This document shows positions 11,557 through 23,800 of a stretch of DNA of 64,000 nt, piece by piece. Below the pieces are notes generated by a model, which was not told the DNA's origin, searched no databases, and saw only the letters and a list, made by a program, of their open reading frames with translations. This DNA comes from Gnetum montanum (lineage: Eukaryota; Streptophyta; Gnetopsida; Gnetales; Gnetaceae): positions 82,232-146,231 of the forward strand of contig MNCI01035139.1 of NCBI GenBank assembly GCA_015680685.1. The letters run 5' to 3'. Position 1 is the stretch's first letter. Every line of letters begins with the position of its first letter. Made by a program: the position numbers and the translations under genes.

Positions 11557-13131
11557 ATAGCTTAACTCTGATTCTCTTGCTCTCCTGTTACCTTTAATGA
11601 ATTCTAAAGCCTTTCTTTGCTAATCTCCTATTTGACGCAACTGATAGAGGCTAATATTGGCTTTGACATGTTTAAGGTCTTCTATCAAATCATATTCTCC
11701 ATCACCAATGAAGCTTGATCTCTTTATCCATTTACTAAAAGACTGATTTGAAGTGCTTTGCTTCACTTGATTGTCTTTACCTTTATTCTTATCCTTTCTA
11801 CTTGGCTCAAAAGCTTTTCTCTTAGTAGATGGATTAGTAATAACATTTGGGGATCTAGAAGTAGTTAGTATTTCCTTAGATCGAAGATTATATCCATTTT
11901 TCTCATTGTTATTGCATTCTTCATCTAAAGATATATTTTCTTCAGAACTTGATAGAGAAGAAGTATCACTAGATCCATTGCTAGAAGATTTACTTGCATA
12001 GTGAACACTCGATAACTCATTATCAGATTCAATATCAAGAAAGTTGGACATAATAAAATCACTTTCATCCTCATCTTCTACTAACTTAGTGTCTTGATGT
12101 TTATGCTTTCTACTTTTCTTCTCTTCCTTGATATTTATTCTTGCCAATTCTTTTTCAAGCTTCACTATTTGGTTAGACATATCTCTCATTAATTATCCTT
12201 TTTCAGATCCCACTCTTTCATGTTCTTGCCCTTTCTTAACGTGAGATGGACTTGGTAAAGCTTTAAATTAAGCTAAATCTTACATAGGGATCATAACTCT
12301 TTCTTCTCTTTTTGGAATCGCAATATTTTCTTCAGGATTCAAGTTCAACTATTTTTCTAACTGTATAGCTTCACTGAAGTAGTCATTTAGTATAGTCAAG
12401 TTTGGAGTTCTCCTTAACCAAATTGAAATGTTGGGGTTGACAGCCTTAAGATAAGTTTCCTTAAGCATTTCTTCTGATAGCCTATATTGCCTTTGAAAGA
12501 GTCCACAAATTCATTCAAACTTAATATTGAAATCTCTAATTAACTCTTTAACTCCTTGCTTAGCTTGTATCATCCTACAATATAGTTGATGTTGATCTAA
12601 TTGATTACCAAACTAGGCCAAGAAAAGATTCTTCGTGTCATCCCAACTTGTAATACTACTACTTGGTAAGTTTGAATACCAAATCTGAGCCATATCCTTT
12701 AGATTTGATACAAACAGCCAACAAGCTTGATCTTCATGTTGAATATTTGCATGAGCTAAAGCTAACTCAAACATGTGAATATATTCTTCAGCTAAATAAG
12801 CTTTTCCAAGAATAAAAGGCTCAGGCAAACATTTGTAAACTACCTTAGGAATATCATTGTAATTTTGAAATCCTAATGGTGTAACTCCTTGCCAAGGATT
12901 TGCCATCCTATTCCTTTGTAATGTTAAACTCTTAGAATTTCTAGATCTTCTCTTACAAATTGATAAACCAGAGATAATGGGTGATCTTCTTGATCTTCTA
13001 GTTTTCACTCCACTACTTGTTCCCAATTCAGAAACTTTATTTTGTTCTTCTTCTGATGAAGAATCAGTCTTAGAATCTAGAATATCTTTTGAAACTTTGA
13101 AACTTTCCAAACTATCAATCTTCCTGATCAT
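11557..13131 (-). pseudogene. Gag of the nested Ty3 element
   Basis: Starts at the ATG at 13131 (MIRKIDSLESFKV), 100 bases after the PBS. A basic stretch (TRRSRRSPI) precedes the capsid-type domain around 12790-12400 (HMFELALAHANI, WLFVSNLKDMAQIWYSNLP, SWDDTKNLFLA, then NQLDQHQLYCRMIQAKQGV). The C-terminal part (12189-11620) is Lys-rich, then Ser/Glu/Asp-rich, ending with NISLYQLRQIGD. I see no CCHC zinc knuckle. Stops at 12613, 12347 and 11620, among others, interrupt it. Confidence 0.75.
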
Positions 13132-13230
13132 GAACTAAAAATAAAATCTAAATTCTTAAGCCTTTATAGTAACAAAGAATTGTTGATGTACTAAAAGTAT
13201 AAGGCTTATGAACCTAGAGATTTAATTTTC

Positions 13231-13249
13231 AGCCATCCTTCTAGCACCA
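13231..13249 (-). promoter_or_regulatory. Primer-binding site of the nested Ty3 element
   Basis: TGGTGCTAGAAGGATGGCT on the minus strand, 7 bases after the LTR end GCCAACA. It is nearly the same PBS as in the Tat-type elements here, although the LTRs are unrelated. Confidence 0.7.
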
Positions 13250-13256
13250 AAAGAAT

Positions 13257-15488
13257 TGTTGGCGACCGTTTGGGACGCGACCGCCAACGAGTGTCCTCGA
13301 ATAGGATTTAGGTGTCTGCTAGTCTCTGGCAACACCAAGGCCAAGATACCTCCAAATAAACTCAGTAGTTAATGTGAGTATGTGTGTGTGCTGTTGCGGC
13401 ATGCGGTTGTGAGAAATGTAATGATTGCGTTGTGTGTAAACTACAAATGACTTGCTTTAAAGAGATTCAGTGAACTTTGCCAAGTACTGTGAATTGTTAA
13501 AAATTTCCTATTTTGTTCAACTGCCTAGTCTATGTGGTTCTTATAATACCTACTTGTAACAAATAAAATTTTGCAAAAACATTTGAGCACAACTCCGCAA
13601 TCTACTCCTAATTTTCCCCAAAGAAAGAGATAGTTCCACAAGAAAACTAGAAATAGAGCAAGATTCGATGGAAATAAACAGAAAAGAAAAGAAAGCAGAT
13701 TTGTGTAAATCTAAAATATTTAAACAAGGTAAAATGACACGAGTAAACACTTCGCAATAAAGCTATCCCAAATTCAATATCTACGAATTGTTCAAACTTC
13801 CAAGTCTCAAACAAGCAATATCTTCAAGACAATCCTACTATGCTACCAAAAATTTCTACGTAAACTACCACGTACGAGACTCCATTTTGGCTAGATAATA
13901 GATGTCAACGATTGCTAGGAGGAAGTTATGTAGTTAGGGAGTTATGTAGTTAGGGAGTTAGGAAGTTATACATAAAATTAGGAGAATTTTATGCTATTAA
14001 ATGTGATGTGAGATTTAAAATATCAATATTGCAAATATTTTTTTGTGGGTAGTAACTTATATGTTTTAAAATAATATATGATGACTTGGGATAATTGAAG
14101 GCAAGTTTTAAAACCAAGGCTTCACACTATGGGTACTTCACACTATGGATATATATCTATCTATATATGTATGTATATATATGTTGGTTAATTTGGTTAA
14201 TTTGTTAAACATTTTAACCATCCTATGCTTTGAGTGGAAGTAATCAAATAATTTTATATACATCTTGATGAAAACGGCAGAGTTATGGCTTTAAATGATT
14301 CTTCTTGTCTCTCCTGTAAATCGTGTAGATGCTCAATCACAGTTCTAGGACAACGGTGTAATCGGCTGGTTCGTTTTCTTCTTTCTCTTATCCTTGCACA
14401 AAACCTGTAAGAACCAACACATGTTCAAATCAAGATTCAAAGTGCCATATCGACCAAAACTGTATGTTTAAATTGCCATTGCACAATAAGGCCCTGCAAA
14501 ATCGTAACTAACGACCACCGCGGGAGAAGGCTCTACAACTGCATCTAGCTCTGTCGTCGCATGGTGTGATGTTAAATCATTGGAGGAGAAGGATTTTTCT
14601 TTAAGAACAACATGCTGAACATACTATCCTAAACAGAGGGTTTCGATTGCTAGAGATTTTTTGTTTTGTTCCCCCCCGAATTGTTTTAGGGCTTCCTGCG
14701 TTTTTTGTTTTTGTTTGTCTCCACCATTGTCATTGATTGCCGAACTTTGGGCCAATGTTTTGCGGATCTACATCTGGCGAATCCGCAGGAACCTTCTGCA
14801 TTGTAGCCTACACAATGGAAACTGCTACGGCCTGCAAACTTAATAGCAAATCGAGGTTTCAACAGGGCGTGAGCCCTTTCTCCATGTATTTTGCAAATGA
14901 GGGTTTAAAATTTTTTTTAACAATAATATCCCTGCTTTAGCAAAGATGTTCATCTGCGCCAGGGTGAATATCGCGGCGGGTGGTGTTAAACATTTTCTGT
15001 GGCATGCGTTTTCCAGGGAAAATGCAGTCTTCCTTTACCTTCACTATTACTAACCTTATTGCCGTGATCAACAGGTATAGTATACGGTGGATGTTGGTCT
15101 TCCTTTCCTCTGCATAATCTCCAAAACGATGGAGGCGTTGTTGGTTTTTATTTAATTAAATTTTTTGCTGCGTTTCAAATGTTATCTTAAGTATAACTGG
15201 GTTTGACAACCGGGATCTGCAACTTAGTGCTTTTCACATGAATAACATACTTCCTTCCTTGCTATAGAACTAGCCTCTGATTTTTAATAAAGGAATAATC
15301 CAGCACCTTTATCTTATATCCAGAAGGCTTCAACATCAAATTCTTTACCATTGAATCAATCTTCTAAAAACACCCTTCAACCCTCAACACTAAAGCTGTA
15401 AATTTACTTGTAAATTTACAACCATAGATTCCTCCAATTTTGAATAAAATATTTCAACTGTTCCATGGAATGGCCAAATGTGCCAACA
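13257..15488 (-). mobile_element. 5' LTR of the nested Ty3 element, with a 775-bp deletion
   Basis: Matches 3744-6726 but joins directly at 13914/13915 where the other LTR has 4395-5169. A 16-bp duplication (AGTTATGTAGTTAGGG) lies near 13930. The lost block includes the TATA-like box and the start of the transcribed part, so this LTR has probably lost its promoter. Confidence 0.85.
14345..14940. other. Second copy of the divergent LTR ORF pair
   Basis: The plus frame 14737-14940 is 67 aa like its partner at 5975-6178 and differs from it at five residues. The minus-strand partner (about 14640-14345) is interrupted by a stop. This is simply the LTR duplicate, so conservation here reflects reverse transcription and not selection. 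Confidence 0.4.
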
Positions 15489-16075
15489 CAAGGGCTTGGA
15501 AATTTTTTTTGCAATTTTGTTGGCAATTTGGTTGGTTGGCATTTTGAGCATCTTTGAGCATTAGCACCTTCAGTTGGCTTGTTAGCATCTAGCATAATAC
15601 GTTTGTTGGCATTTTTCATTAATTAGCTTCCTTGTTGGCTTGCAAGTTTTCATTCAAGAACACTATTGGCACATTTTGAGCAGCTTGGTCACTCTTGAAC
15701 TCTAGGTGCACCTCTAGTGTTGTGTAACTTGTTATACATCTTTTGAATAAAGCAAAGAATTGAACTTGCGACCCTACGGTGGTGCATTTTCTTACCCAAG
15801 TTTACTCTACTATCTCTTTATTGTTATCGTTGTTTTGCATTACTTTATTGATTCTTGCATTTACCAATCATCTATTTTATCTTCTGTATTTAGCATTTAA
15901 AAAAATGTTCACGTAAGGTTAAGTTACATTGATTAAGTCCTTATCTGATCGACCAGACCGTTTAGGGTACCTCATTTTCATTTTATCTAGCATGGTCCTT
16001 GCACAAATACAGGGTTAAACTCTTCACCTGAAAACCTCTAGGTATTTCCAACCACTGATGTTTTCGGTTGCTACA
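15489..16075 (+). mobile_element. Second part of the B 5' LTR
   Basis: Starts with the duplicated CAAGG (15489-15493) and aligns with 32480-33066. It ends ...GGTTGCTACA at 16075, five bases before the PBS. Confidence 0.8.
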
Positions 16076-16080
16076 ATTTT

Positions 16081-16099
16081 TGGCACTAGAAGGAGGGCC
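16081..16099 (+). promoter_or_regulatory. Primer-binding site of element B
   Basis: TGGCACTAGAAGGAGGGCC starts five bases after the LTR end. The family form is TGGTGCTAGAAGGAGGGCC. Confidence 0.75.
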
Positions 16100-16318
16100 T
16101 TTTGGTGCCCCCTTTTGTGTTTCATTGGTAGTCTTTCAAGCTCTCTATACCCCATCACTTATTAGTGTAAACATTACACCCTAGCAGTTGTTTATGCAAC
16201 GTGTGGTATAGGCTAGGTGCATCAACGATTCCTTTGGAACCCTATAGGAGAGAAACCCTTCGATTGCCTCCCGATCTTTGCTATCTCTTACTCATAAACC
16301 ATTTTCAGCTTCACGAAA

Positions 16319-19170
16319 ATGATTTCTTCAACCACTATTTTTGCTACCTCAAACATTGAGGTTCCCTTTTCAGTTCAGTGCACCATCGGTGCTGAGTGAC
16401 CACCTAGCCCAGTGCTAGGTCCATGCTGATCTCTCAAGATCTAGAACCGGTTACCTAAGAGCTTGGCACAACATACCAAAAATTACAACTTTCTCTTTGG
16501 TAAGGTCCAAGTGGATATACCTTTAGATGCCCAAGAACTCAAAGATAAATGTAACTTTGAGTTCCTTTACAACAATGGGAAAGAATTTTTCCCTACTCCC
16601 GATGTGGCCATCCCTCTAACACAAACATATAAGTGGATCTTTGACCAACTGCTACGACTCAGTAGGCCTAGGGAGTAGGATACGCTATCCCATCATGATG
16701 AGGCATTTTAGGATGGACAGGAGGACCTGGATTCCCAGTTCGAGGATGGGGGTAAAACTAACCCTACGACTATCCCTCCCTCCGCGTCCTTCTAGTTGAA
16801 CCTGCTCTTTACGAATGCTCCCTTCATGATTATGCCTACCCCGTCACAACCCGTAGTTTCATCGATAATGGGTAGCCATGCCATGCCTTTGGCATATCAA
16901 CACACCTACTCCTTCTTCTCATTTCCAAGTACTACCCCCCTGCAATCTATTCCCAAATCCATTCCTACATCGTACCATGCACCGATCATGGCTACCCTGC
17001 CTTACGTCCATACAGTACCTACATCGTAGTTGCATACAATCTCTACATCGATTTGGGCTTCTACACATGTTCCATCATCAGCGACGAGCACACCCCCAAC
17101 CACGTGGTAGACCCCATTTACTTTTCCCCCTGCTTCACAACCTTTGCAAATGTTGCACTACACTCACCATCAAACATACCAGATCTTGCAAATAGTACAA
17201 CTAGAAGAGAGATTATGGTCTACCCCACTGATCACGTAAGCAAAATACCCCATAGCACCACCCACTCTATGGTGGATAGCACAAGCAGCCCCTTTCATAG
17301 GGGCCACCCTGACAACACCGCCTATGAGCCATGTCACTACTCCTACCACCCTGCCAATGGTAGCTACCCTCGTAGCTCTATAACTATCTATGTTACCCCC
17401 AAGTCTAGATCAACTGTTTCAACTTATCTAGACCCTTACTGTAGAGGTTAAACACCTCAAAACTATCTATTCTAATACGGTGTAGATCATGGATTTCTAC
17501 CATGATGATCCTATTAGCCAATCAATCCCCATGTTAACATTACCCCCTGGGATGTCACTTCCCCACTTTACAAAATAAAACGGGGAGGGTGATCCCAATG
17601 TGCATCTTGTAACATTTAGATCTGAGTCCCTTTTGTTGCAATAATGGCTACACATCATCATCCATGTCTTTGCTATGTCTCTGATGGGCAAGGCTTTGGA
17701 CTGGTACCGTGCGCTCCCATGCTTTTCCATCTCAACCCTAGAAGAGCTGCTGACTCAGTTCATAACTCGTTTCAAGTATAACTTAAGACCAAAGGTTATG
17801 TTGGATCAATTAATGAGCGTAAAGCAAGATCCACTAAAATCAGTCCAAAAATTCATACAATGGTGGAGTGTTACCCTGAATGAGATCAGCGAGCCTATCG
17901 TAGAGGCCCATTTGTTGGCCATCTTTAAGGGTGCAGTGAAAAACTTTATTAAGTCCAAACTGTACTACCACGCTCCACGAACTCTTAGTTAGGCTTTTTC
18001 CTAGACCAGAAGCATACAAGACATGGCCGAGGCAAGTAAATATCCAACCTATGTTGCATAGAAGAACATGTTTATCAAGAAGGATAAAGATAAGGGCAAG
18101 GCTGCAATAGCCATAGTGGCTACTGTGGCAAATGAAGCCAAGCCTAACAACAAGAACAACAAGAAGGCAGCCACTACACCTACTAACCCCACAACTACAC
18201 CAAATAACATTGCTCAATCCTCCACATCAGCATCCAAAGCACCCACTCTTTCTAAGCCTAACTTCAAGTGTAAAGATCGCTCTAAGTACACTTTGCTACT
18301 AGTCAAGTTCTCAGAACTTCTAAAGCAACTGCTAGAAGCGAGGTACATTCAACATAAGCAGATGTAAGAGGAGGCAAGAAAAAGATATCAATGGTACTGT
18401 GAGCTCTGTAGGAACCCCTCTTTGGCTTTGCCCAATGAGCCCCTAGTTCCTAAGAACTTCAGGCTTGAGCAGTTCAATGACTACCACCAACTTTGTGGTC
18501 ATGACACAGATTACTGTTTGGCATTAAAAGATGACATTCAATGAATGATTGATCAGGGGAAGCTAGTCCTAGATGAAAGCAACCTTGTGCACCCTAAGAA
18601 TCAAGCTCTGCATGTTTACACAAATTCCCTTACCACCAATAATTTTGGTTACATAATCAACACTATCAGTGTGGATAGTAATCCTAAACCACCTTAGCAA
18701 CCATTTGTTGTTCGTGTGCCTCAGCGTAGTGCACCTACGCCAGCAGTAGCTAAACAAATGCTGTAGTAATCATTTGTCTTAAGGGTCCCTCCTTGGGCAT
18801 CCACCCCTACACCATCTGTAACAATGATCGCACCACAATCCACATTAACACCGAGAGCACCATTCATCATCAGGGAGCCAAACCACTCAACCATCCCCAC
18901 CCCGCATAAGACAACACCATAGCTTTCTAGTCCAAGGAAACGAGAAGAGCGTTCGACAAGTGAGGTGACGACGAAAGGTACCGCCCCAGGTCCTTCCAAG
19001 CCTACTTCCTCATCCTCTACATCCACGCCAGCCTTGTCACCAAAAGTCAATGTTGTTACACATGTGTAGTCATTGCCACCTCACCCAAAAGGATTTGATC
19101 CCAAACCTGAAACTGCTCCTCCTCGGAAAATTCATCTCCTAGGGCAAATGGAAGAGGAGAAGGGCAGTAA
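16319..19170 (+). pseudogene. Gag of element B
   Basis: The first ATG after a 220-base leader is at 16319, matching the start in E at 60667. The N-terminal block (NYNFLFGKVQVDIPLDAQEL) is followed by a Pro/Ser/Thr/His-rich linker (16780-17430). The capsid domain lies at 17600-18000 (MSLMGKALDWYRALPCFSIS, LLTQFITRFKYNL, EISEPIVEAHLLAIFKGAV). Next come a Lys-rich stretch and a zinc-knuckle-like FNDYHQLCGHDTDYCLALKDDI near 18475. The tail (18690-19150) repeats FVVRVPQ/FVLRVPP-type units. At least ten stops, mostly TAG, interrupt it. Confidence 0.75.
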
Positions 19171-19389
19171 ATAATAGGAATGTGGACAAGACCTTTTAAG
19201 TGCTCTTACTCAAGTAAAGTAGGCTCTAAAACAAAATAACACAACGTTGAGCCTGTACGACCTGATAATGACTTCCACCACACACCATGAGGCTCTGGTT
19301 CACATATTAATGACAATACCAATTGACGAGAACATGCCAGCAAAAGAGAAAGCAATTCATTTGGTTATGCTTCCTTCTGCCTCTACAGA

Positions 19390-20077
19390 ACCATAGCCGT
19401 CCCAATTGACATTCTATGATGACTCCATTAGGGAAGATCCTAAAAAGGTTCAGGTAACTACAACACCTCTATTCATCACAATTCAGGTCGGCCAACATAA
19501 GATCTAAAGGGTACACATTGATGACAGGGCCACTACGAACGTCATCCCATTCCCCATTATGGATAAACTGGGTTTGGTAGACCAAATCAAACCCATGACA
19601 ACATCATGTTTGAAGTTGTTCAATGGGGCATGGGTCGTGGTGAAAAGAACTGTCCAAATGGACTTTGTGGTAGGGGACTAGTTTCCCATGAATGCAACAT
19701 TTATCATGGTGGAAGAGATACCTAGGTTTAACCTAATCCTGGGGAGGTCATGGTTAGCCCAACTTAGGATCATCTCTTTGTCCATACACCAGGAAATTCA
19801 TCTACCCTACGTAGGTAGGGAGGTGGTGATCCATGGTGATGAGGTGGCAACATAAGTAATAAACAACATAAATATGGTGCAGGGTTCAAAGGTCATAACC
19901 TCTGAGAACAAAGCACCTATCTCTGTCAGCACTAACTCTTTGATAAACGAGCCGACCCAACATGTCTGCTCAAAAAATGAAACTACGTGGGTCAAGTTTC
20001 CTTTTCAAGTAGAAGATGACAATGTAGAAGAATGTCGTAGTAAAGCCTCTCGACCTTATGCCCCATCAAATCCATGA
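19390..20077 (+). pseudogene. Aspartic protease of element B and gag-pro C-terminus
   Basis: VHIDDRATTNVIPFPIMDKLGL at 19513 on is the active-site region; copy E has VDDGAATNVIP, so the Gly of the D-x-G signature has become Arg here (codon 19526-19528). The conserved ILGRSWLAQLR and LPYVGREVVIHGD follow, to 19840. The frame stays open to 20077 with an acidic tail. Stops at 19507 and 19679 add to the damage. Confidence 0.75.
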
Positions 20078-20237
20078 TTGGTTAGAAAGCAGTTGCGTAT
20101 AGCATAGCAACTCCACTGCTTCCTACTCGGTTAACATTCATTGTACATTTATGCCTTGTTTTCTTGACATCCACTCATCTACACTACATATCTAACCTAT
20201 TCTTTTAACCATTCACATATCCACTGTTTACATCATG
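20078..20237. other. Short spacer before the first tandem array
   Basis: No frame or motif recognised; contains GTATAGCATAGCAAC, one unit of the TAGCR family. Confidence 0.4.
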
Positions 20238-20640
20238 CAATGGCCCAAAATCGCCTAAAACTACACATGGCTTGAAATGGCCTAAAACTACACATGGCCC
20301 AAAATGGCCTAAAAATACACATGGCCTGAAATGTCCTAAAACTAGCAGTGGCCCGAAATGACCTAAAACTAGCAATGGCCCGAAATGGCCTAAAACTACA
20401 CATGGCCCAAAATGGCCTAAAAATACACATGGCCTGAAATGTCCTAAAACTAGCAGTGGCCCGAAATGACCTAAAACTAGCAATGGCCCGAAATGGCCTA
20501 AAACTATACATAGCCCTCTAAGGCCTAAAACTAGCAAATTTTTCTATTCCCATTACGTTACAGCTTACTAAGGCCTAAAACTAGAAAAAAAATTTGTTTA
20601 CGTTATGTCACAGCCCACTAATGCCTAGAACTGGCAAAAT
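20238..20640. repeat. Tandem array 1: 27-bp monomer, 108-bp higher-order unit
   Basis: Monomers share the core CCTAAAACTAGCA or CCTAAAACTACACA followed by TGGCC..AAATG. Four monomers form a 108-bp block present twice without visible change (start points 20291 and 20399). More divergent copies run on to about 20640. Because 27 is a multiple of three, frames through it stay open, which is why a minus-strand frame covers 20205-20537. Confidence 0.9.
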
Positions 20641-20725
20641 TCTTTAAATTGCCTTTACGTAAAAAGACAAAAAACAAATAACATAGACAATATGTAGGCC
20701 AGAATAAAATGAAATCTTGTCATCA

Positions 20726-20731
20726 TTTATT
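20726..20731 (-). terminator. Poly(A) signal of the antisense gene
   Basis: AATAAA on the minus strand about 70 bases after the TGA stop of the antisense gene, in AT-rich sequence. Confidence 0.45.
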
Positions 20732-20802
20732 TTTCATTCAAAGTATCAATTAAATAATGTTTGCAACACTCTTTCAAAAATACAAATAGGGTCCCTTTGC
20801 TC

Positions 20803-23800
20803 TCATGCATCATCTCCTGCATCATCTTCTGCTGCATCATTGTTCCTACCCTCAAAGGGCCTTTCTTCATCTAGATTCTGTGTCATAAAATAAAATTAAA
20901 ACAAACAAAAAATAGTCAGCTAGAGTCATGATAGTAACTACAATAAAATAAATTGCTACATCGTGAAAAGTAACTAACCCGAGATGGCACTACGTCGGTC
21001 CTTGGGGGTATGTGATCCAAGTCGATCCTGAGGCATTGCCAAACCTCCTCCTCAGTAATATCTGCCCAATACCTATCACTCAAATCAACGTCTATTGCAA
21101 CTTTCTCCTTTTCAACAGCTTTCCATCTAGGTGGCCCTAGAGAAAAGGAGGTAGTGGTGGTCCCACACACTAGAAAACTCACTTCCCATTCAGGGGATTC
21201 AGTGACCATCACTTGTTGCATGAACTTGTCATAAGCCTCAGAAGCACCAATTGCATTGAGGAAAACTTCGTGAGTATACAGCTTCATAGAAGCACCCCGA
21301 TATTTTTTGTGGTAGGTGGTACATTCTAGTTTATACATATGCTTATGTTTTTTTCTCAGGACTGCCCCCACTCATAAACTCTTGCACTATAATCTTTACA
21401 TTCTTGTTTCTTCTTGGCCGACAAGTCCATATGCATTCGTTGATCAATTATTTCCCATGTGGCCTCGTTATAGCACCACACGACCATCTAATATCTTGCA
21501 TAATCAATGACAATCATGCACCAACTGCCATCATTGGTATCTTGGGCCAAAATAAATTCATTTTTGGAGTGAAGGTATCCCACCTTGGTGGTTAGACTTG
21601 CCTTCTCCTTCTTGAGCCTCTAGACCCATTTCCATAGGTCTTTGTTTGTCCACCTGCACTTCCACAAGGAGCATGCCGATTATAACGCACATTTTCTAAC
21701 CTCGTCGTACTTGCGACGAGGTACCTTGGTCACTTCCGTTGGGAATGCAGGCACGACATCAACTTTAACTACCTGCTTCAGGTCCCACTTGAGGCGAGAG
21801 GCTTTCAACCACATATATAAGGCATGAGTCACTTTGGCATAGCAAAGTTTACTAGGTTAGCATAGCAAAATTTAGCATGTTAGCATAGCAATGCGTAGTA
21901 GGTTAGCATAGCAAAGTTTGGTAAGATAGTGTAGTAAAAGTTTAATAGTTCAAAAAGCCTAGTGTAGCTACTTCACTTACCCACTTCTGGATCAATCCTC
22001 TTTAGACAGTTGATCATGTCGTCGACCATCCCTTGCATAAAGGTAAGCTTACTAGGGGTCTTGGCCCATGGTAGCATTGAGGAAGGCCTTGTGGTATCAA
22101 TAGTGGTATCTGCTACACAAAAATACATGTTAGTTATGATCGAGAGGACTACAATAACGCTGATAAGCAATGCAAATAACAGTGTTAAGCTCCTACCTAG
22201 CAAACCCTCAGGGGTGATAGCATGGGGTCCACCCATTGAAAAACTATCAAACATGCGGTAAAACTCACCAGCATCCAGTCGTAGTTCCCCCTCTTCTAGC
22301 TGACTTAACATCAAGGAAGCACCTTCTGCATTCATCTGCTCCTCTAGTCTTAAACTACATTCAGTACAAAGATCATCAGCAGAAGTCCCTTCTTGGTTGA
22401 CATGGGCCTCTTCTTTATTCTCTCGAGCCCTTCTTTTAGTGGCACCAGCATTCTCCTCGTTAGCATGGGAGTCCTCCTCATTGGCAAAAATATCCTTCTC
22501 ATCAACAATGACATTTTCTTCATTGACGAGAGCCCTTTTCTTTGTGGTAGGGGCTCCTTCTTTCTTAACCAAGGCCCTTTCCTCTGTGGCTGGGGCCCCC
22601 GCATATTTATTAGCCACCCCCATTTTGGGGGCCATCATTTCTTCTCCTTCTTCCTCTTCCTCTTCTTCCTACGCTAATAAAGTGTATTTACATTAGGCAA
22701 AGGTGTATTAACATAAAATAGATGCTACACTATGCTACACTGCCTAGCGTAGCACAGTGTAGCAAGCATTCACTAGTCAAACGTGATACCAAATAAAAAT
22801 AGGAAAAGAATTTACCAATGGGATACTGTATTCTACATAGTTTGAACTGTAGTTTCTACCCCACCTTCTTCATCCGTACGGGGAGGCTCTTCAACTAGAT
22901 GAGACCTTTTTTGCTGCAACTTGATGGCCACTGTCTCCATGATAAGACATTTCCCCTATGATACGCAACCCATAGCAGTAGGGGACGCCTCTCCTATGCT
23001 ATCCTAGCCATGAAAGTTGCACAACACCTGATCCCTGGTCGTTATTGAAAACAACACCCCAATAGCTTCTAGGGGATCTTGGGATTGGGTGGTGTGGAAG
23101 ATTTGGGAAATCCATGGTTTGGAAATCTAATTATGATCTTGCATCACCTAGAATCGATTCTCACATACTACCAAAAATTCCTTGAAACGCCACAAGCAGG
23201 CCACAATGAAGGCATGATGCATATTGAAACGAGATTCAGGCTTCTTATGAAGCCTAACCATTTTTAGCCTATAGACCTTTGTAAAGATGCTTGGCTGATT
23301 TCTAATAGGCCCCCTCTTCCATGACCTCCCTCATTACCCAAGCTTCCTCAATCCCAATGATTTTTCCTTGGGAGAGTAATTTGGGGAAAGCACGGGCATG
23401 GAAGATGGGCTAAATCATTTTGGCCACTCTCAGCATAGCTACTTCCATGAGGATCCCATTTTTCCATTTTGCAACCCGTAGCCACTCCTCAATGTCCCCC
23501 TAATGGTTTGCCTCCTTTTTGATGTTTACTCCCATGGGGAGGCCATTAGTAGGGACACTGAAGAGATCCGCAGATACTTGGTCATTAATTTCCAGCACTA
23601 CTAGCACACTATGCATGCGTGTGCGGAAGTAGTCTACTCTTTCGTTAAAGGAGTCAGCCAAGGCAAGCATCTTAGCAGCAGGGACGCTTGTTGATGAGTG
23701 TTTCTAAGGCCTCGCTGCAAAGCCAACATTGGGTCTCGTCCACCTCCTCGTATTTGAAGTAAATATTAGCCTCGTTATACATAGAGGTGATCACTATCAC

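Larger units (their letters stand above)
3744..15488 (-). mobile_element. Complete nested Ty3-type LTR retrotransposon
   Basis: The ends are TGTTGGC...GCCAACA, flanked on both sides by CAAGG (3739-3743 and 15489-15493). The flanks join into one Tat LTR that aligns with the intact copy at 31433-33066, so the insertion boundaries are exact. Read on the minus strand the order is LTR (15488-13257), PBS, gag, PR, gap, RT, RNase H, INT, an extra ORF, polypurine tract, LTR (6726-3744). The protease DSGA motif and integrase D-D-E residues are present, but RT has YLDN instead of YLDD and several stops interrupt the frames, so this copy is dead. The lineage within Ty3 is not settled. Confidence 0.9.

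Noticed and set aside
20205-20537. Minus-strand frame with VLGHFGP repeats
   Set aside because: It is the 27-bp tandem array read in a frame that stays open because 27 is a multiple of three.
20238-20640. Possible CRISPR-like array
   Set aside because: Monomers are directly adjacent without unique spacers, and the context is a plant retrotransposon.
22010-22696. Plus-strand frames opposite the Glu-rich exon
   Set aside because: Shadows of exons E6 and E7 of the antisense gene, whose splice phases support the minus strand.
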